Assembly (NCBI GenBank): GCA_039815365.1
Contig: JBCBZK010000017.1
Coordinates: 1 to 39,558 of the forward strand
DNA: 39,558 nt
Origin: CALBPI01 sp039815365
Lineage (GTDB): Bacteria; Pseudomonadota; Gammaproteobacteria; Steroidobacterales; Woeseiaceae
Direction of reading: 5' to 3'
In this document: positions 25,246 through 33,574 of the stretch, one piece after another
Position numbering within the stretch: position 1 is the stretch's first letter
How the letters are laid out: every line of letters starts with the position of its first letter
Translations under genes and position numbers: made by a program
Notes under the pieces: generated by a model
Told to the model about the DNA's origin: nothing
Database searches by the model: none
The model's input: only the letters and a program-made list of their open reading frames with translations

Positions 25246-25272
25246 TCAGCGAATGTCCGCGTCGGCCGATAT
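25246..25272 (+). promoter_or_regulatory. Sigma-28 promoter of the chemoreceptor gene
   Basis: TCAGCGAA, 11 bases, GCCGATAT: the -10 matches the FliA consensus GCCGATAA at seven of eight bases with exact spacing; the -35 is weak but shares TCA with the flagellin site. The predicted start is near 25279, about 35 bases before the ATG. This links the receptor to the late flagellar regulon. Confidence 0.6.
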
Positions 25273-25313
25273 CTCGTAGTGAACCACACGCACGCGAATA
25301 GAGGAAGACGAAA

Positions 25314-28058
25314 ATGAGCCGATCTCCTAGAATGTCTTTAGGCGTTCAAGCATTACTCATCCTGATGCTGCCGATGCTTGGGCTCATGTGGCTGACCTAC
25401 CATGACGTGCGCCAGTCCAACGCTGTGGTTGCCAGCAGCACAGCACAGATTCAGTTTACGAAGATCGCCGCTTTGGCAGGTGCAGTGGTCCATGAGACGC
25501 AAAAAGAGCGCGGCTTGACGGCGAGCGTTCTTGACGGTCAAGGTCGCGAATTCGCCGCCGCCCTGCCCGAACAACGCAAGACTCGCGACGCAAGCTTGAC
25601 AGCGCTTAAAGCCTATCTAGCCACGGTGGATCGGGACACGCTTGGCGCGTCATTGAACGAAAAACTCGAGAAATCGTTGTCTCATACTGCGGGCATTGCG
25701 AACATGCGCCAGTTGGTGGATGCGCGTGCCGTCACTGCGAGCGACGCAGTGACGCTCTACGTTCAGGTTGTTGCCGACTATTTGAATCTAGCGGCAGAAA
25801 TGCCACGACTCAGCGAGCAACGCGAGATCGCAACATTAGGTAACGCCTATATCGCGTTACTGCGACTCAAAGAATCGTCGGGCATTGAACGCAACACGCT
25901 TAGTGCAGCATTTTCGCAAGACGCGTTTACGCGCGAGCTTGCAACGCAGTTTACTAACCTGATCACTGCGCAGTCTATTTTCTACGACCAGTTGCAAAAC
26001 TCCATCGGCAACAAGCGTCAGGCGTATCTCAACACGTACGCCGCGATCGACGGCGTAGTGCGCGCGGAGCAAATGCGGCGCACAGCGCAAAGGAGAATCG
26101 CTACGGGCAACTTTGGCATCTCGGCCATCGACTGGTTTGAACAACAATCGCAAAAAATCGATGCATTGAAGTCACTCGAAGAACAATTGGTGAGCGAGCT
26201 CAGCGCCGCCGGACGGGCACTTCAGGAAGCCGCCGAACGACAACAGTTCAACTCGATGTTAGTGGGCTTACTGGCAATGTTTGCAGTCGTGTTTGCGATC
26301 TTTTGGAACACCGTGAAGTTCCGCGGCCTCAATCGTGACTTGGGGGCTGATGCCGGCATTTTGAATACGGCAATCACACGGCTGGGACAAGGCGACTTCG
26401 CGATAGATCTATCGACCGCCAAGCCCGCGACCGGTGTCATGGCAGGCCTTCAAACCATGCAGCGTTCACTGCACGAGCGCAATGATGCCGAAAAGCGGAC
26501 ACTAGCAGAATCGAAACGAGTGGAACAGGCGTTGAGCACGGTACAAAGCAAAGTGCTGATCACTAACGATGCGCTCGAAATCGTCTTCATCAATGACGCT
26601 GCCAGCGCGCTATTCTCATCCCTCAGCAATCATCTGAACAAGATTGACTCAAGCTTTGACACGACACGACTTTTGGGCAACAAGATCGACGCTTTGTACA
26701 TCGCCGCCGGTGAGCAACCTTACGCACTTCGCGATTTGACGGGCACAAAATCGATCGACGTACGCATTGGTCAACGCACATTGCGCGTCGAAGCCAATCC
26801 GGTTCAGGATGATTTGAAAAATCGCATTGGCGTGATTTTCGCCGTGCAAGATCGCACGATAGAGCTCGGGATTGAAAATGAAATGCAGTCGGTCGTCGAA
26901 GCAGCCCAGGGCGGCGATCTTACTCAACGAATTGATGAAGCGGGCAAAGCAGGCTTTTACGGTAGCTTGTCGCAGAACGTGAATGCGCTGCTGTCGGTTT
27001 CGGAACAAGTGATTGGTGACACCGTGCGCGTCTTCAGTGCAATTGCACATGGCAGCCTGCAAGAGACAATCGATGCCGATTACGCCGGCAGTTTCGATAC
27101 CTTGAAGCGTGATGCCAATAGTACGATTGATCAGCTCACCGATGTGTTAGGTAGCATACAAACGACCGCGTCTTCTGTTCGTAGTGGCGCTGCTGAGATT
27201 TCCAGCGGCAATAACAACCTCAGGCTTCGCACTGAAGAGCAAGCGGGCAGCCTTGAGAAAACCGCCGCAAGCATGGAGCAAATCACGGGCACCGTGCGCC
27301 AGAATGCAGGTAACGTGACGCGAGCAAGCGACCTTGCCCAGGCGACACGCATGAAAGCCAAACAGGGCGGGATTGTGGTCGGCAATGCAGTAAGCGCGAT
27401 GGAAGAAATCAGTACCTCGAGCAGACGCATTGCAGACATTATCGGTGTCATTGACGAAATCGCATTCCAGACGAATCTTCTCGCATTAAACGCAGCCGTC
27501 GAAGCGGCACGTGCTGGTGAACAAGGACGCGGTTTCGCCGTCGTCGCCAGTGAGGTACGAAACCTCGCGGGTCGCAGCGCTAGTGCCGCGAAAGAAATCA
27601 AGTCCTTGATCGAGGACAGCAACGATAAGGTAGATGAAGGTGCGCGACTGGTGAACGAGTCTGGGCAAACGCTTGAGGATATCGTCAACGAGGTACAACG
27701 ATTAACCGATACCGTCGGCGAAATCGCTACGGCGAGCCAGGAGCAGTACAAAGGGATTGATCAGGTCAATGCCAACATCATTCAGATCGATGCATTCACT
27801 CAACAAAACTCCGCGCTCGTTGAGGAAGCATCTGCTGCCAGTGAATCTCTGGGCATGCAAGCAGAGGAGCTTGAGAAGCTCATTGCGTTTTTCGAAGTGG
27901 ACCCGTCCAAAGCAACCGACAGCGACAGCTTCACTCCGCTGTCAGTAGAACGTCGTGTCGAGAATCGCCCATGGCATACCCCACCGGAAATCAGCAGCAA
28001 CGATGCGGTGGCCGATTCCAGCGAACCAGCCGACGTGGCGCAGTGGCGAGACTTCTAG
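25314..28058 (+). CDS. Methyl-accepting chemotaxis protein with NIT sensor and CheR-tether tail
   Basis: A 914-residue receptor controlling CheA activity. Transmembrane segment 1 is at about 10-28. The periplasmic part (about 30-310) begins like the NIT domain (VVHETQKERGLTASVL, then PEQRKTRDASL), a family linked to nitrate/nitrite sensing; the ligand is not proven. Transmembrane segment 2 is at about 313-332. A HAMP-like region, a PAS-like module (about 415-525) and a second HAMP follow. The signalling domain (about 590-860) has the invariant hairpin tip around EIAFQTNLLALNAAVEAARAGEQGRGFAVVA. After a disordered tail the protein ends VAQWRDF; the last five residues resemble the xWxxF tether that recruits CheR. 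The start ATG follows GAGGA. Confidence 0.94.
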   Translation: MSRSPRMSLGVQALLILMLPMLGLMWLTYHDVRQSNAVVASSTAQIQFTKIAALAGAVVHETQKERGLTASVLDGQGREFAAALPEQRKTRDASLTALKAYLATVDRDTLGASLNEKLEKSLSHTAGIANMRQLVDARAVTASDAVTLYVQVVADYLNLAAEMPRLSEQREIATLGNAYIALLRLKESSGIERNTLSAAFSQDAFTRELATQFTNLITAQSIFYDQLQNSIGNKRQAYLNTYAAIDGVVRAEQMRRTAQRRIATGNFGISAIDWFEQQSQKIDALKSLEEQLVSELSAAGRALQEAAERQQFNSMLVGLLAMFAVVFAIFWNTVKFRGLNRDLGADAGILNTAITRLGQGDFAIDLSTAKPATGVMAGLQTMQRSLHERNDAEKRTLAESKRVEQALSTVQSKVLITNDALEIVFINDAASALFSSLSNHLNKIDSSFDTTRLLGNKIDALYIAAGEQPYALRDLTGTKSIDVRIGQRTLRVEANPVQDDLKNRIGVIFAVQDRTIELGIENEMQSVVEAAQGGDLTQRIDEAGKAGFYGSLSQNVNALLSVSEQVIGDTVRVFSAIAHGSLQETIDADYAGSFDTLKRDANSTIDQLTDVLGSIQTTASSVRSGAAEISSGNNNLRLRTEEQAGSLEKTAASMEQITGTVRQNAGNVTRASDLAQATRMKAKQGGIVVGNAVSAMEEISTSSRRIADIIGVIDEIAFQTNLLALNAAVEAARAGEQGRGFAVVASEVRNLAGRSASAAKEIKSLIEDSNDKVDEGARLVNESGQTLEDIVNEVQRLTDTVGEIATASQEQYKGIDQVNANIIQIDAFTQQNSALVEEASAASESLGMQAEELEKLIAFFEVDPSKATDSDSFTPLSVERRVENRPWHTPPEISSNDAVADSSEPADVAQWRDF

Positions 28059-28132
28059 TTGTCCAACGCAACGCAGCGCCAAAATTAAAACGTGCCACAC
28101 TAAACCCGAACTGTGGATTCAATAACGACCAT

Positions 28133-28495
28133 TTAGGGGCTCTCCGATAAAAGCTGCAAACGCACACCACGAATCTCACGAATCACCGCACGCCGATTCA
28201 GGCGCATGTTGAACCACAACTTCAGCGCGATTTGTGCCGAATTCAACATGATCGCAAAGACCCCGTAGGTGATTTGGTCCTGCAAAGACTCTGCTCTCAG
28301 AAACTGAATGACGCACCAGATGAGCCATCCGCCGAAAAACAAGATGCCGATCCACGTTGCGACACGCAGCTCGCTGCCCTCTCCCTTAAAGCTCGATAAC
28401 ACCTCGCGGTAGTACCCCTCTTCCGCTTCGGGCATACCGAGCGCTTCATCGTGTTCAGCAAGTAAGTCATGTAGCTTACGATCAAAATTTGTCAT
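28133..28495 (-). CDS. Small two-helix membrane protein (DUF6768-like) paired with sigma factor
   Basis: A 120-residue protein with a polar, acidic N-terminal part (about 1-45, DRKLHDLLAEHDEALGM). Two hydrophobic helices follow (about 47-65, WIGILFFGGWLIWCVIQFL; and about 76-95), then a basic C-terminal tail (NRRAVIREIRGVRLQL). It resembles the small membrane proteins often encoded after ECF-type sigma factors in proteobacteria (DUF6768 type, from memory). The start codon overlaps the sigma stop by four bases (ATGA), so synthesis is coupled. A role as membrane-bound anti-sigma or partner is inferred only from this pairing; it has no zinc-binding anti-sigma motif. Confidence 0.82.
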   Translation of the reverse strand: MTNFDRKLHDLLAEHDEALGMPEAEEGYYREVLSSFKGEGSELRVATWIGILFFGGWLIWCVIQFLRAESLQDQITYGVFAIMLNSAQIALKLWFNMRLNRRAVIREIRGVRLQLLSESP

Positions 28496-29112
28496 TTCTT
28501 TTCTCCTGGTAGCGCCTCTGTATAGGCATTTTTCAACCTTGCCCGGGCGTGAAACAATCGTGATTTTACGGTGCCGGGTGGCACCCCGAGCGCACTTGCG
28601 GCTTCTGCCACTGACAACCCGTACACATAGAACAGTGTTAACAATTGGCGATCATCAGCACCGACCAGCTGCAGTAGATCGGCGGTGTCCGAGTGATCGC
28701 TGTGGCCGGTGTTGTCAGGTTCGGGTACCTGCATCAAGGCGTCGCGCAAACGCCTTACCGCTGTTGTGCCGCGTATGTGATCAGCCGCACGACGACGAAT
28801 AATCGTGAACGACCAGGCCGCGAATACCGTAGGATCGTTGAGCCTGTGAATATTAGTGGCAATCGCAATTGACGCCTCCTGCATGACATCGCGCGCGTCC
28901 TCCGCATCGTTAACCAGCCATTTCGCAAAGCCAAGCCAACGCGGGTGCCAGCGCCCATAGAGCGCAGCGAACGCACGGGTATCTCCGGAAATACTCAGTG
29001 CGATCAAAACCGAGTCGCTGCGCTGTTGACTACCCGTACGTTGTGGCACAAGACCCTGCCTGAAAGTGATCCAATTAATACAATAGTCGGGATGCGTGCC
29101 GTTTTGGTTCAT
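28492..29112 (-). CDS. ECF-type RNA polymerase sigma factor
   Basis: A 206-residue sigma-70 family protein. Region 2 (about 48-115) has FAALYGRWHPRWLGFAKWLVNDAEDARDVMQEASIAI and the -10-recognition stretch AWSFTIIRRRAADHIR. Region 4 (about 145-200) has LLTLFYVYGLSVAEAASALGVPPGTVKSRLFHARARL. The start is uncertain. ATG 29112 begins only seven bases after the receptor terminator and has a weak ribosome site. A GTG at 29049 with a better CAGGG site would give 185 residues, more usual for the family, and would place a possible ECF-type promoter just upstream. It is followed by the two-helix membrane protein with a four-base overlap. Confidence 0.9.
   Translation of the reverse strand: MNQNGTHPDYCINWITFRQGLVPQRTGSQQRSDSVLIALSISGDTRAFAALYGRWHPRWLGFAKWLVNDAEDARDVMQEASIAIATNIHRLNDPTVFAAWSFTIIRRRAADHIRGTTAVRRLRDALMQVPEPDNTGHSDHSDTADLLQLVGADDRQLLTLFYVYGLSVAEAASALGVPPGTVKSRLFHARARLKNAYTEALPGEKK
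29086..29110 (-). promoter_or_regulatory. Possible autoregulatory ECF promoter
   Basis: The minus strand reads GAACC, 16 bases, CGAC, resembling the GAAC ... CGTC/CGAC form of many ECF promoters. It lies just upstream of the alternative GTG start at 29049, which is preceded by CAGGG. If real, the sigma factor drives its own gene and starts at 29049. Short motifs of this kind occur by chance. Confidence 0.3.
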
Positions 29113-29118
29113 TTCCAC

Positions 29119-29158
29119 AAAAAAAAACGCTGCACCCCCAATGCTAAGGGTGCAGCGT
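29119..29158 (-). terminator. Strong Rho-independent terminator of the TonB receptor gene
   Basis: A perfect 11-bp stem (ACGCTGCACCC / GGGTGCAGCGT, 10-base loop) is followed on the minus strand by eight T residues. It lies 79 bases after the receptor stop codon and directly before the sigma-factor start, so it insulates the two genes. Confidence 0.93.
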
Positions 29159-29236
29159 CAAAGCGCTTTGCAGTGTGCAATGATGCCGGGAATGAATCAG
29201 GTGACCCCTGCAAAGACAGGCCGCCCCATGGCATTT

Positions 29237-32089
29237 CTAAAACGGATTATCGAATGCGTAACTTGCTTGCACTGACCATTCACGCCCGTACGGATCGAAA
29301 TTGCCGCCCGAGTAATACGGATAAACATCATACGTCGCATCGCGTGGCGGAGCCTCGTCAAACAGGTTGTTGACAAACAACCCGAGCGTCAGGCGCTCTT
29401 CCATTAACCGATAGCCAGCGGACAAGTTGTAGATGAATTGAATACAGCAACGATCGGTCTCCGCCCAGTTCGGCAGCGAACCGGTGCGCAGCATTGTCAG
29501 CTGCGTATTAAAGTCACCGTACTCCCAACCGAGCTGCCCGCGAACGCGGCTGCGCCAATCGAATATCTGTAAATCATCGAGACGATTGCGAATGCCATCT
29601 CCCTCAAACTCTTCATCGTCGCTGCGTGTTACCAGGTTGTACTGAACGCCGAGACTAAAGTCGCCAAAGCGTTCTGTGCGCACGCGATGTTGGTAATTGA
29701 CGTCAAAGCCCGACGTACGCAACAACGCTGTGTTAATCGAACCTGTAGTGACGATATCAATTGCCTCGGAAATCAGCTCATTCCCGGGCCCTGGCACAAC
29801 AGGGTTGCGGGTGATCCGACCTAACGTGTCCTGACACTCGCCGGAGTTGATATCAACAGCGACGCCGCCAGCGGTTTGACCAAGCCTGCAATCCGCCTCA
29901 ACTTGCAACAGGTTTGCGATCGACAGATCGCTAACAACGTTATCAAGCTCAATATCGTAGTAGTCGACCGATATACTGATGTCCTTGGTGATTTCCCACA
30001 CAGCACCCACAGTAAACGATTGCCCTTCTTCCTCCTCAAGGTCAAGGTTGCCCTGACGCACGCCTTCGATGTTAACCCCACTGAATGTGCAATCCGGGAA
30101 GCTCACGCCAGCCTCGTCGCGTCGGCACAAGTACTCGTCGGTTACAGACGTAAAGAAGCCGCTAGGGTCGGAGAACACGTAGTGCATGTCCGGCGCGCGG
30201 AAGCTGGTGGCCGCGGAGGCGCGCAATAACAGCGACGATAACGGCCGATATTCAATACCAACGTTGTAAGTGGTCGCATCGTCGACTCGCGTGACATCGT
30301 CGTATTCATCACGACGAACAGCTGTTGTCAGTGTAACCCCTTCAATGACGGGTATCCGCGCCTCAAGACCGAGCGCATAGCGGTCACGTTCGCCGCCCCC
30401 GCCGGTTCCGGTGAAACCGAAAATTTCGCCATCGAGCAGCTTCTGATCCAGATTGATCGCGTATTCCTGTGTGGCCCATTCGAGTGTGCCAGCAACGCCA
30501 ACATCGCCAGCGGGCAGCGAGAACAACGACTGGTTAGTCGCAATAAAGCTCAGCTGTTTGTTCGACGAATCGGCAGTAGTGAAGTCCGTCGTTGTGATCG
30601 ACTGATACTCGTCGGGCGTCAATGCGGTATAGAGACGACTGCGAGGCGCATTGAAGATTTGCGTCTGCACACCTAAGCCTAGATCGATACTGCCTTGTTG
30701 CGGGCCAAGGAAGAAATCGTTGGCGGCAGATGCATCGATCAGGCGGCGGTAGCGCTCAAGGTCATACCGAGAAGTAGAGAACGCCGCCTCGTAATCCCAA
30801 TCGCCCAGAATCCCTTCTAGCCCAATAGTCACGTCGACAACAGTCTCATCGAAGATGTCATCTTTGTTGCCGCCGCGTCCGCCCTCTTCAGGCGTGAACA
30901 CACGCTGCCAGTACTCAAGCGCACCGCCGACACCGAGATCATCCGTTTCTGTTGTATTGATAAAGGTACCCGCGATCACACCGGTATCCAGACCCCAAAA
31001 GCGCGTACCGGTATCTGTGCGCGTTTCTGAATCGGTGTAGATAAAGCTGCCAAACACGCTCATGGATTCGGTTAACTCAAACGACGCGTTCGAATACAAC
31101 GACGTGTTGCGTTTGGCGTTGCGTATCGTGAATTGCGAAACATCGTTCGGCGTACCGCAGTAAAAACCCCGATTCGCTCGGAACGAATAGTCCACAGTGC
31201 CATCAACAAGATTACCAAGCCCGTCACAGGCCGCCTGCCCGGGATCAACATACGAATCACCGTCACCGTTTCCGTCAAACGGATCAAGCACGAGGAAAGA
31301 ACGCGTGTTAGTCACGCCATTCACCGGGTCATCTATCAGAGGAATACCACTATTGGTCGGGTTGTCTGCAAACGAATCCTGAAAGTCACGTTCGAACGCA
31401 TAAACCGGTTGACGGTCCATGTGCTCAATCCCATAGGTCAGACTGAAGCGCTTGTTCGAGTAACCACCCACAGCCTGCAAACGACGTGTCTCACCGCCGC
31501 CGTCCTGAGTATCGTTGGCGCGCAACGTGACCGTTAGATCATCGACGTCTTTTTTGAGGATGACGTTAACGACACCGGCAACTGCGTCCGAACCGTAGAT
31601 AGCCGATGCACCACTGGACAGTATCTCTATCCGGTCGACCATCGCGGTTGGAATGTTGGCGAGATTGACGACGTTACTCTGGCCATTGAAAGCGAGCGGG
31701 TAATCCGTCGCACGTCTGCCATTGAGCAAAATCAGCGTACGGCCAGGCCCGAGTGCACGCAGGTCAAGTGTGCTGGCCGCCTGGGTAAAGCCGGCGAACT
31801 GATCGTCCTGAATCGTGCCGTTAAATTGCGCCAGCGAACTGAGCGCCTCAAACACGGTGGTGTAAGCGCCACGTTCAATGTCTTGTTCGGTAATCGTCGT
31901 GACCGGCTGAGGGCCTTCCAGATCGTTGCGCGACAATCGCGAGCCTGTGACCTCAACCGTACCTAACTCTCGAGCATCTTCGTCATCTGACTCCTGCGCC
32001 ATGACCGGGCTGACCAGCAACGCGCTCATACTCACGAGGCAGGCAGACCGGAGTGCGTTCCCGATTCGCCATGAGTGTAATAGCTTCAT
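29237..32089 (-). CDS. TonB-dependent outer-membrane receptor
   Basis: A 950-residue outer-membrane transporter powered by TonB. The signal peptide (SACLVSMSALLVSPVMAQ) is followed by the segment LGTVEVTGSRLSR, which may serve as TonB box. The plug (about 45-190) has PVTTITEQDIERGAYTTVFEALSSLAQF, LILLNGRRATDYP and IPTAMVDRIEILSSGASAIYGSDAVAGVVNVILKK. The rest is a beta-barrel with many Tyr/Asp-rich strands ending WSVQASYAFDNPF, with the C-terminal Phe required for outer-membrane assembly. The start is taken at the second of two adjacent ATGs (32089), better spaced from AGGAG; the first is 32092. The plug type is common in marine and xanthomonad receptors for varied substrates; the ligand is unknown. 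It is preceded by a palindromic operator-like site and a LysR gene. Confidence 0.95.
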   Translation of the reverse strand: MKLLHSWRIGNALRSACLVSMSALLVSPVMAQESDDEDARELGTVEVTGSRLSRNDLEGPQPVTTITEQDIERGAYTTVFEALSSLAQFNGTIQDDQFAGFTQAASTLDLRALGPGRTLILLNGRRATDYPLAFNGQSNVVNLANIPTAMVDRIEILSSGASAIYGSDAVAGVVNVILKKDVDDLTVTLRANDTQDGGGETRRLQAVGGYSNKRFSLTYGIEHMDRQPVYAFERDFQDSFADNPTNSGIPLIDDPVNGVTNTRSFLVLDPFDGNGDGDSYVDPGQAACDGLGNLVDGTVDYSFRANRGFYCGTPNDVSQFTIRNAKRNTSLYSNASFELTESMSVFGSFIYTDSETRTDTGTRFWGLDTGVIAGTFINTTETDDLGVGGALEYWQRVFTPEEGGRGGNKDDIFDETVVDVTIGLEGILGDWDYEAAFSTSRYDLERYRRLIDASAANDFFLGPQQGSIDLGLGVQTQIFNAPRSRLYTALTPDEYQSITTTDFTTADSSNKQLSFIATNQSLFSLPAGDVGVAGTLEWATQEYAINLDQKLLDGEIFGFTGTGGGGERDRYALGLEARIPVIEGVTLTTAVRRDEYDDVTRVDDATTYNVGIEYRPLSSLLLRASAATSFRAPDMHYVFSDPSGFFTSVTDEYLCRRDEAGVSFPDCTFSGVNIEGVRQGNLDLEEEEGQSFTVGAVWEITKDISISVDYYDIELDNVVSDLSIANLLQVEADCRLGQTAGGVAVDINSGECQDTLGRITRNPVVPGPGNELISEAIDIVTTGSINTALLRTSGFDVNYQHRVRTERFGDFSLGVQYNLVTRSDDEEFEGDGIRNRLDDLQIFDWRSRVRGQLGWEYGDFNTQLTMLRTGSLPNWAETDRCCIQFIYNLSAGYRLMEERLTLGLFVNNLFDEAPPRDATYDVYPYYSGGNFDPYGREWSVQASYAFDNPF

Positions 32090-32125
32090 CATCCTCTCCT
32101 GATTTATGGGATATCTGACTAGATT

Positions 32126-32141
32126 GTTGTGAATTCACAAC
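32126..32141. promoter_or_regulatory. Perfect 16-bp palindrome upstream of the TonB receptor
   Basis: GTTGTGAATTCACAAC is fully self-complementary and lies 37 bases before the receptor start codon, in an AT-rich region. Such sites are typical operators for dimeric repressors. It resembles but does not fit CRP (the TGTGA and TCACA arms are only two bases apart instead of six). The regulator is unknown; the upstream LysR product is one candidate. Confidence 0.5.
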
Positions 32142-32289
32142 TCACTGTGGCGTCAGAGTAACAACTTCAAGAGATAATAAAAAGACTATAAATCAATAAG
32201 TTACGTGTTATTAATCGCACGTATCGGGTTTCTTTCTGATTGTTGTTGCAATAATCACACGAAATGATGCGACAACGACACTTGCTGGC

Positions 32290-33216
32290 CTAGCTCAGCA
32301 ACTCATGGAATCGGCCAGCCGCAAGCGCATCACGTGTAAACTCGACAAACGCTTTGGCATTGCGCGACAGAAACTTCGCGGTTGGGTAGACAGCCATCAG
32401 CTCACCGCACGGCGGCGACCAACCCGGCAAGACACGAATCAGACCACCGCGTTGCTCCGCTTCGCGACACAGGTAGTTCGGCAGCACCGCCAACCCCAGG
32501 CCGGCCAATGCGGCTTGCCGCGCGCTCACCAATGTCTGCACGCAAAAGCGAGGGTCAACGCTGATATTCGCATTGCGGCCGTCTTTAGAAAACTGCCAAC
32601 GCAAGCGACCCTCGTGATCAAGGTGCGTAATGCACGCGTGGTCGCGAACATCCTCGGGTACTTCAATCGCACTGTGTCGCGCAAGATAATCCTTGCTCGC
32701 CCAAACGGACTCGCCTACGTCTGCGATACGCCGCAAAGTCAACCCGCCACCAGTAATCGGGTCGAGACAGAGTCCGACGCCGTCAATATCCTCAGCAGTC
32801 ATGCGCCCGCCTTCGTGCAACGACAACGCAACATCGACATTCTTGTTGCACGCCAGGAACCGCTCGATAACCTGGGAAAGAAAAGATTCAACCTCCGACA
32901 TAGAAGCGTAAACCGTCAAGGTTCCGCACGGCTCGACACGCATACCCCGCGTGACAGCATCCGCCTCTTCGGCAGCCTCAACAACGCGCCGGCAATACTC
33001 ATAGTAGCGACTGCCTGCCTCTGTGAGCTGCAGCATCTTGTGACTGCGATCAAGCAGCGGCACGCCAAGACGATCCTCTAACGACGTCATGCGGCGGCTG
33101 ACCGTCGAGCGCTCAAGTCCGACCTGATGACTGGCTGCGGTGATAGTGCCGGCGTCTACCACCTCTGCAAACAACACCATATCCGATGTATTTCTAGTCC
33201 CGATCGCGATCGTCAT
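32290..33216 (-). CDS. LysR-family transcriptional regulator
   Basis: A 308-residue regulator from the ATG at 33216, preceded by GAGGG; a TTG-initiated extension to 33297 is rejected. The N-terminal winged helix-turn-helix (about 10-70) reads DMVLFAEVVDAGTITAASHQVGLERSTVSRRMTSLEDRLGVPLLDRS. A substrate-binding domain follows (about 95-300), with the typical end region RQAALAGLGLAVLPNYLC. It belongs to the subtype often acting on a neighbouring gene. The receptor gene lies 200 bases downstream on the same strand, with the palindromic site between. The effector is unknown. Confidence 0.92.
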   Translation of the reverse strand: MTIAIGTRNTSDMVLFAEVVDAGTITAASHQVGLERSTVSRRMTSLEDRLGVPLLDRSHKMLQLTEAGSRYYEYCRRVVEAAEEADAVTRGMRVEPCGTLTVYASMSEVESFLSQVIERFLACNKNVDVALSLHEGGRMTAEDIDGVGLCLDPITGGGLTLRRIADVGESVWASKDYLARHSAIEVPEDVRDHACITHLDHEGRLRWQFSKDGRNANISVDPRFCVQTLVSARQAALAGLGLAVLPNYLCREAEQRGGLIRVLPGWSPPCGELMAVYPTAKFLSRNAKAFVEFTRDALAAGRFHELLS

Positions 33217-33574
33217 TGCTACGCCCTCAACAGTTGAAATTTCGCGGTCTTGCGCTCTATCCGCCTTAAAAAGAACACGCTCTCGCGGCAGCGTCAAACA
33301 ACGTCATGGCGCGCACCGAGCTTGCCTGTTTTTTTTGAATCTTTTTTACCACTGACTAAACCCATAAGTGGGCCAGATCATCGAAAACATTGTTAGATCA
33401 ACACAATAAGTCAGCATATGAATTGTTGCGTAATTACAAAAATAGTTTCATCGGTGCATAGACATGACGCGAATTCTGATGTTTAGTAAGTGTAAAGAGA
33501 CGCGTTGTTTCGCGTCACAAAGTCACTGAAATGCGCAACGTGGCGGTTATCTGGTCACCACCAAACGCGCCAAG
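33217..33574. other. Intergenic region between LysR and PucR-type genes
   Basis: 358 bases between two divergent regulator genes. It is AT-rich near 33320-33450, as expected for promoters. No sigma-54 or sigma-28 element, clear terminator or convincing dyad was found, and no small gene with a ribosome site is supported. Confidence 0.4.

Noticed and set aside
28945..29373. Plus-strand open frame across the sigma gene start and receptor end
   Set aside because: It runs through a strong terminator hairpin and antisense to two real genes.
32126..32141. CRP binding site
   Set aside because: The TGTGA and TCACA arms are present but only two bases apart; CRP needs six.
32305..33081. 258-codon plus-strand open frame
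   Set aside because: It is entirely antisense to the LysR gene, whose domains are complete.
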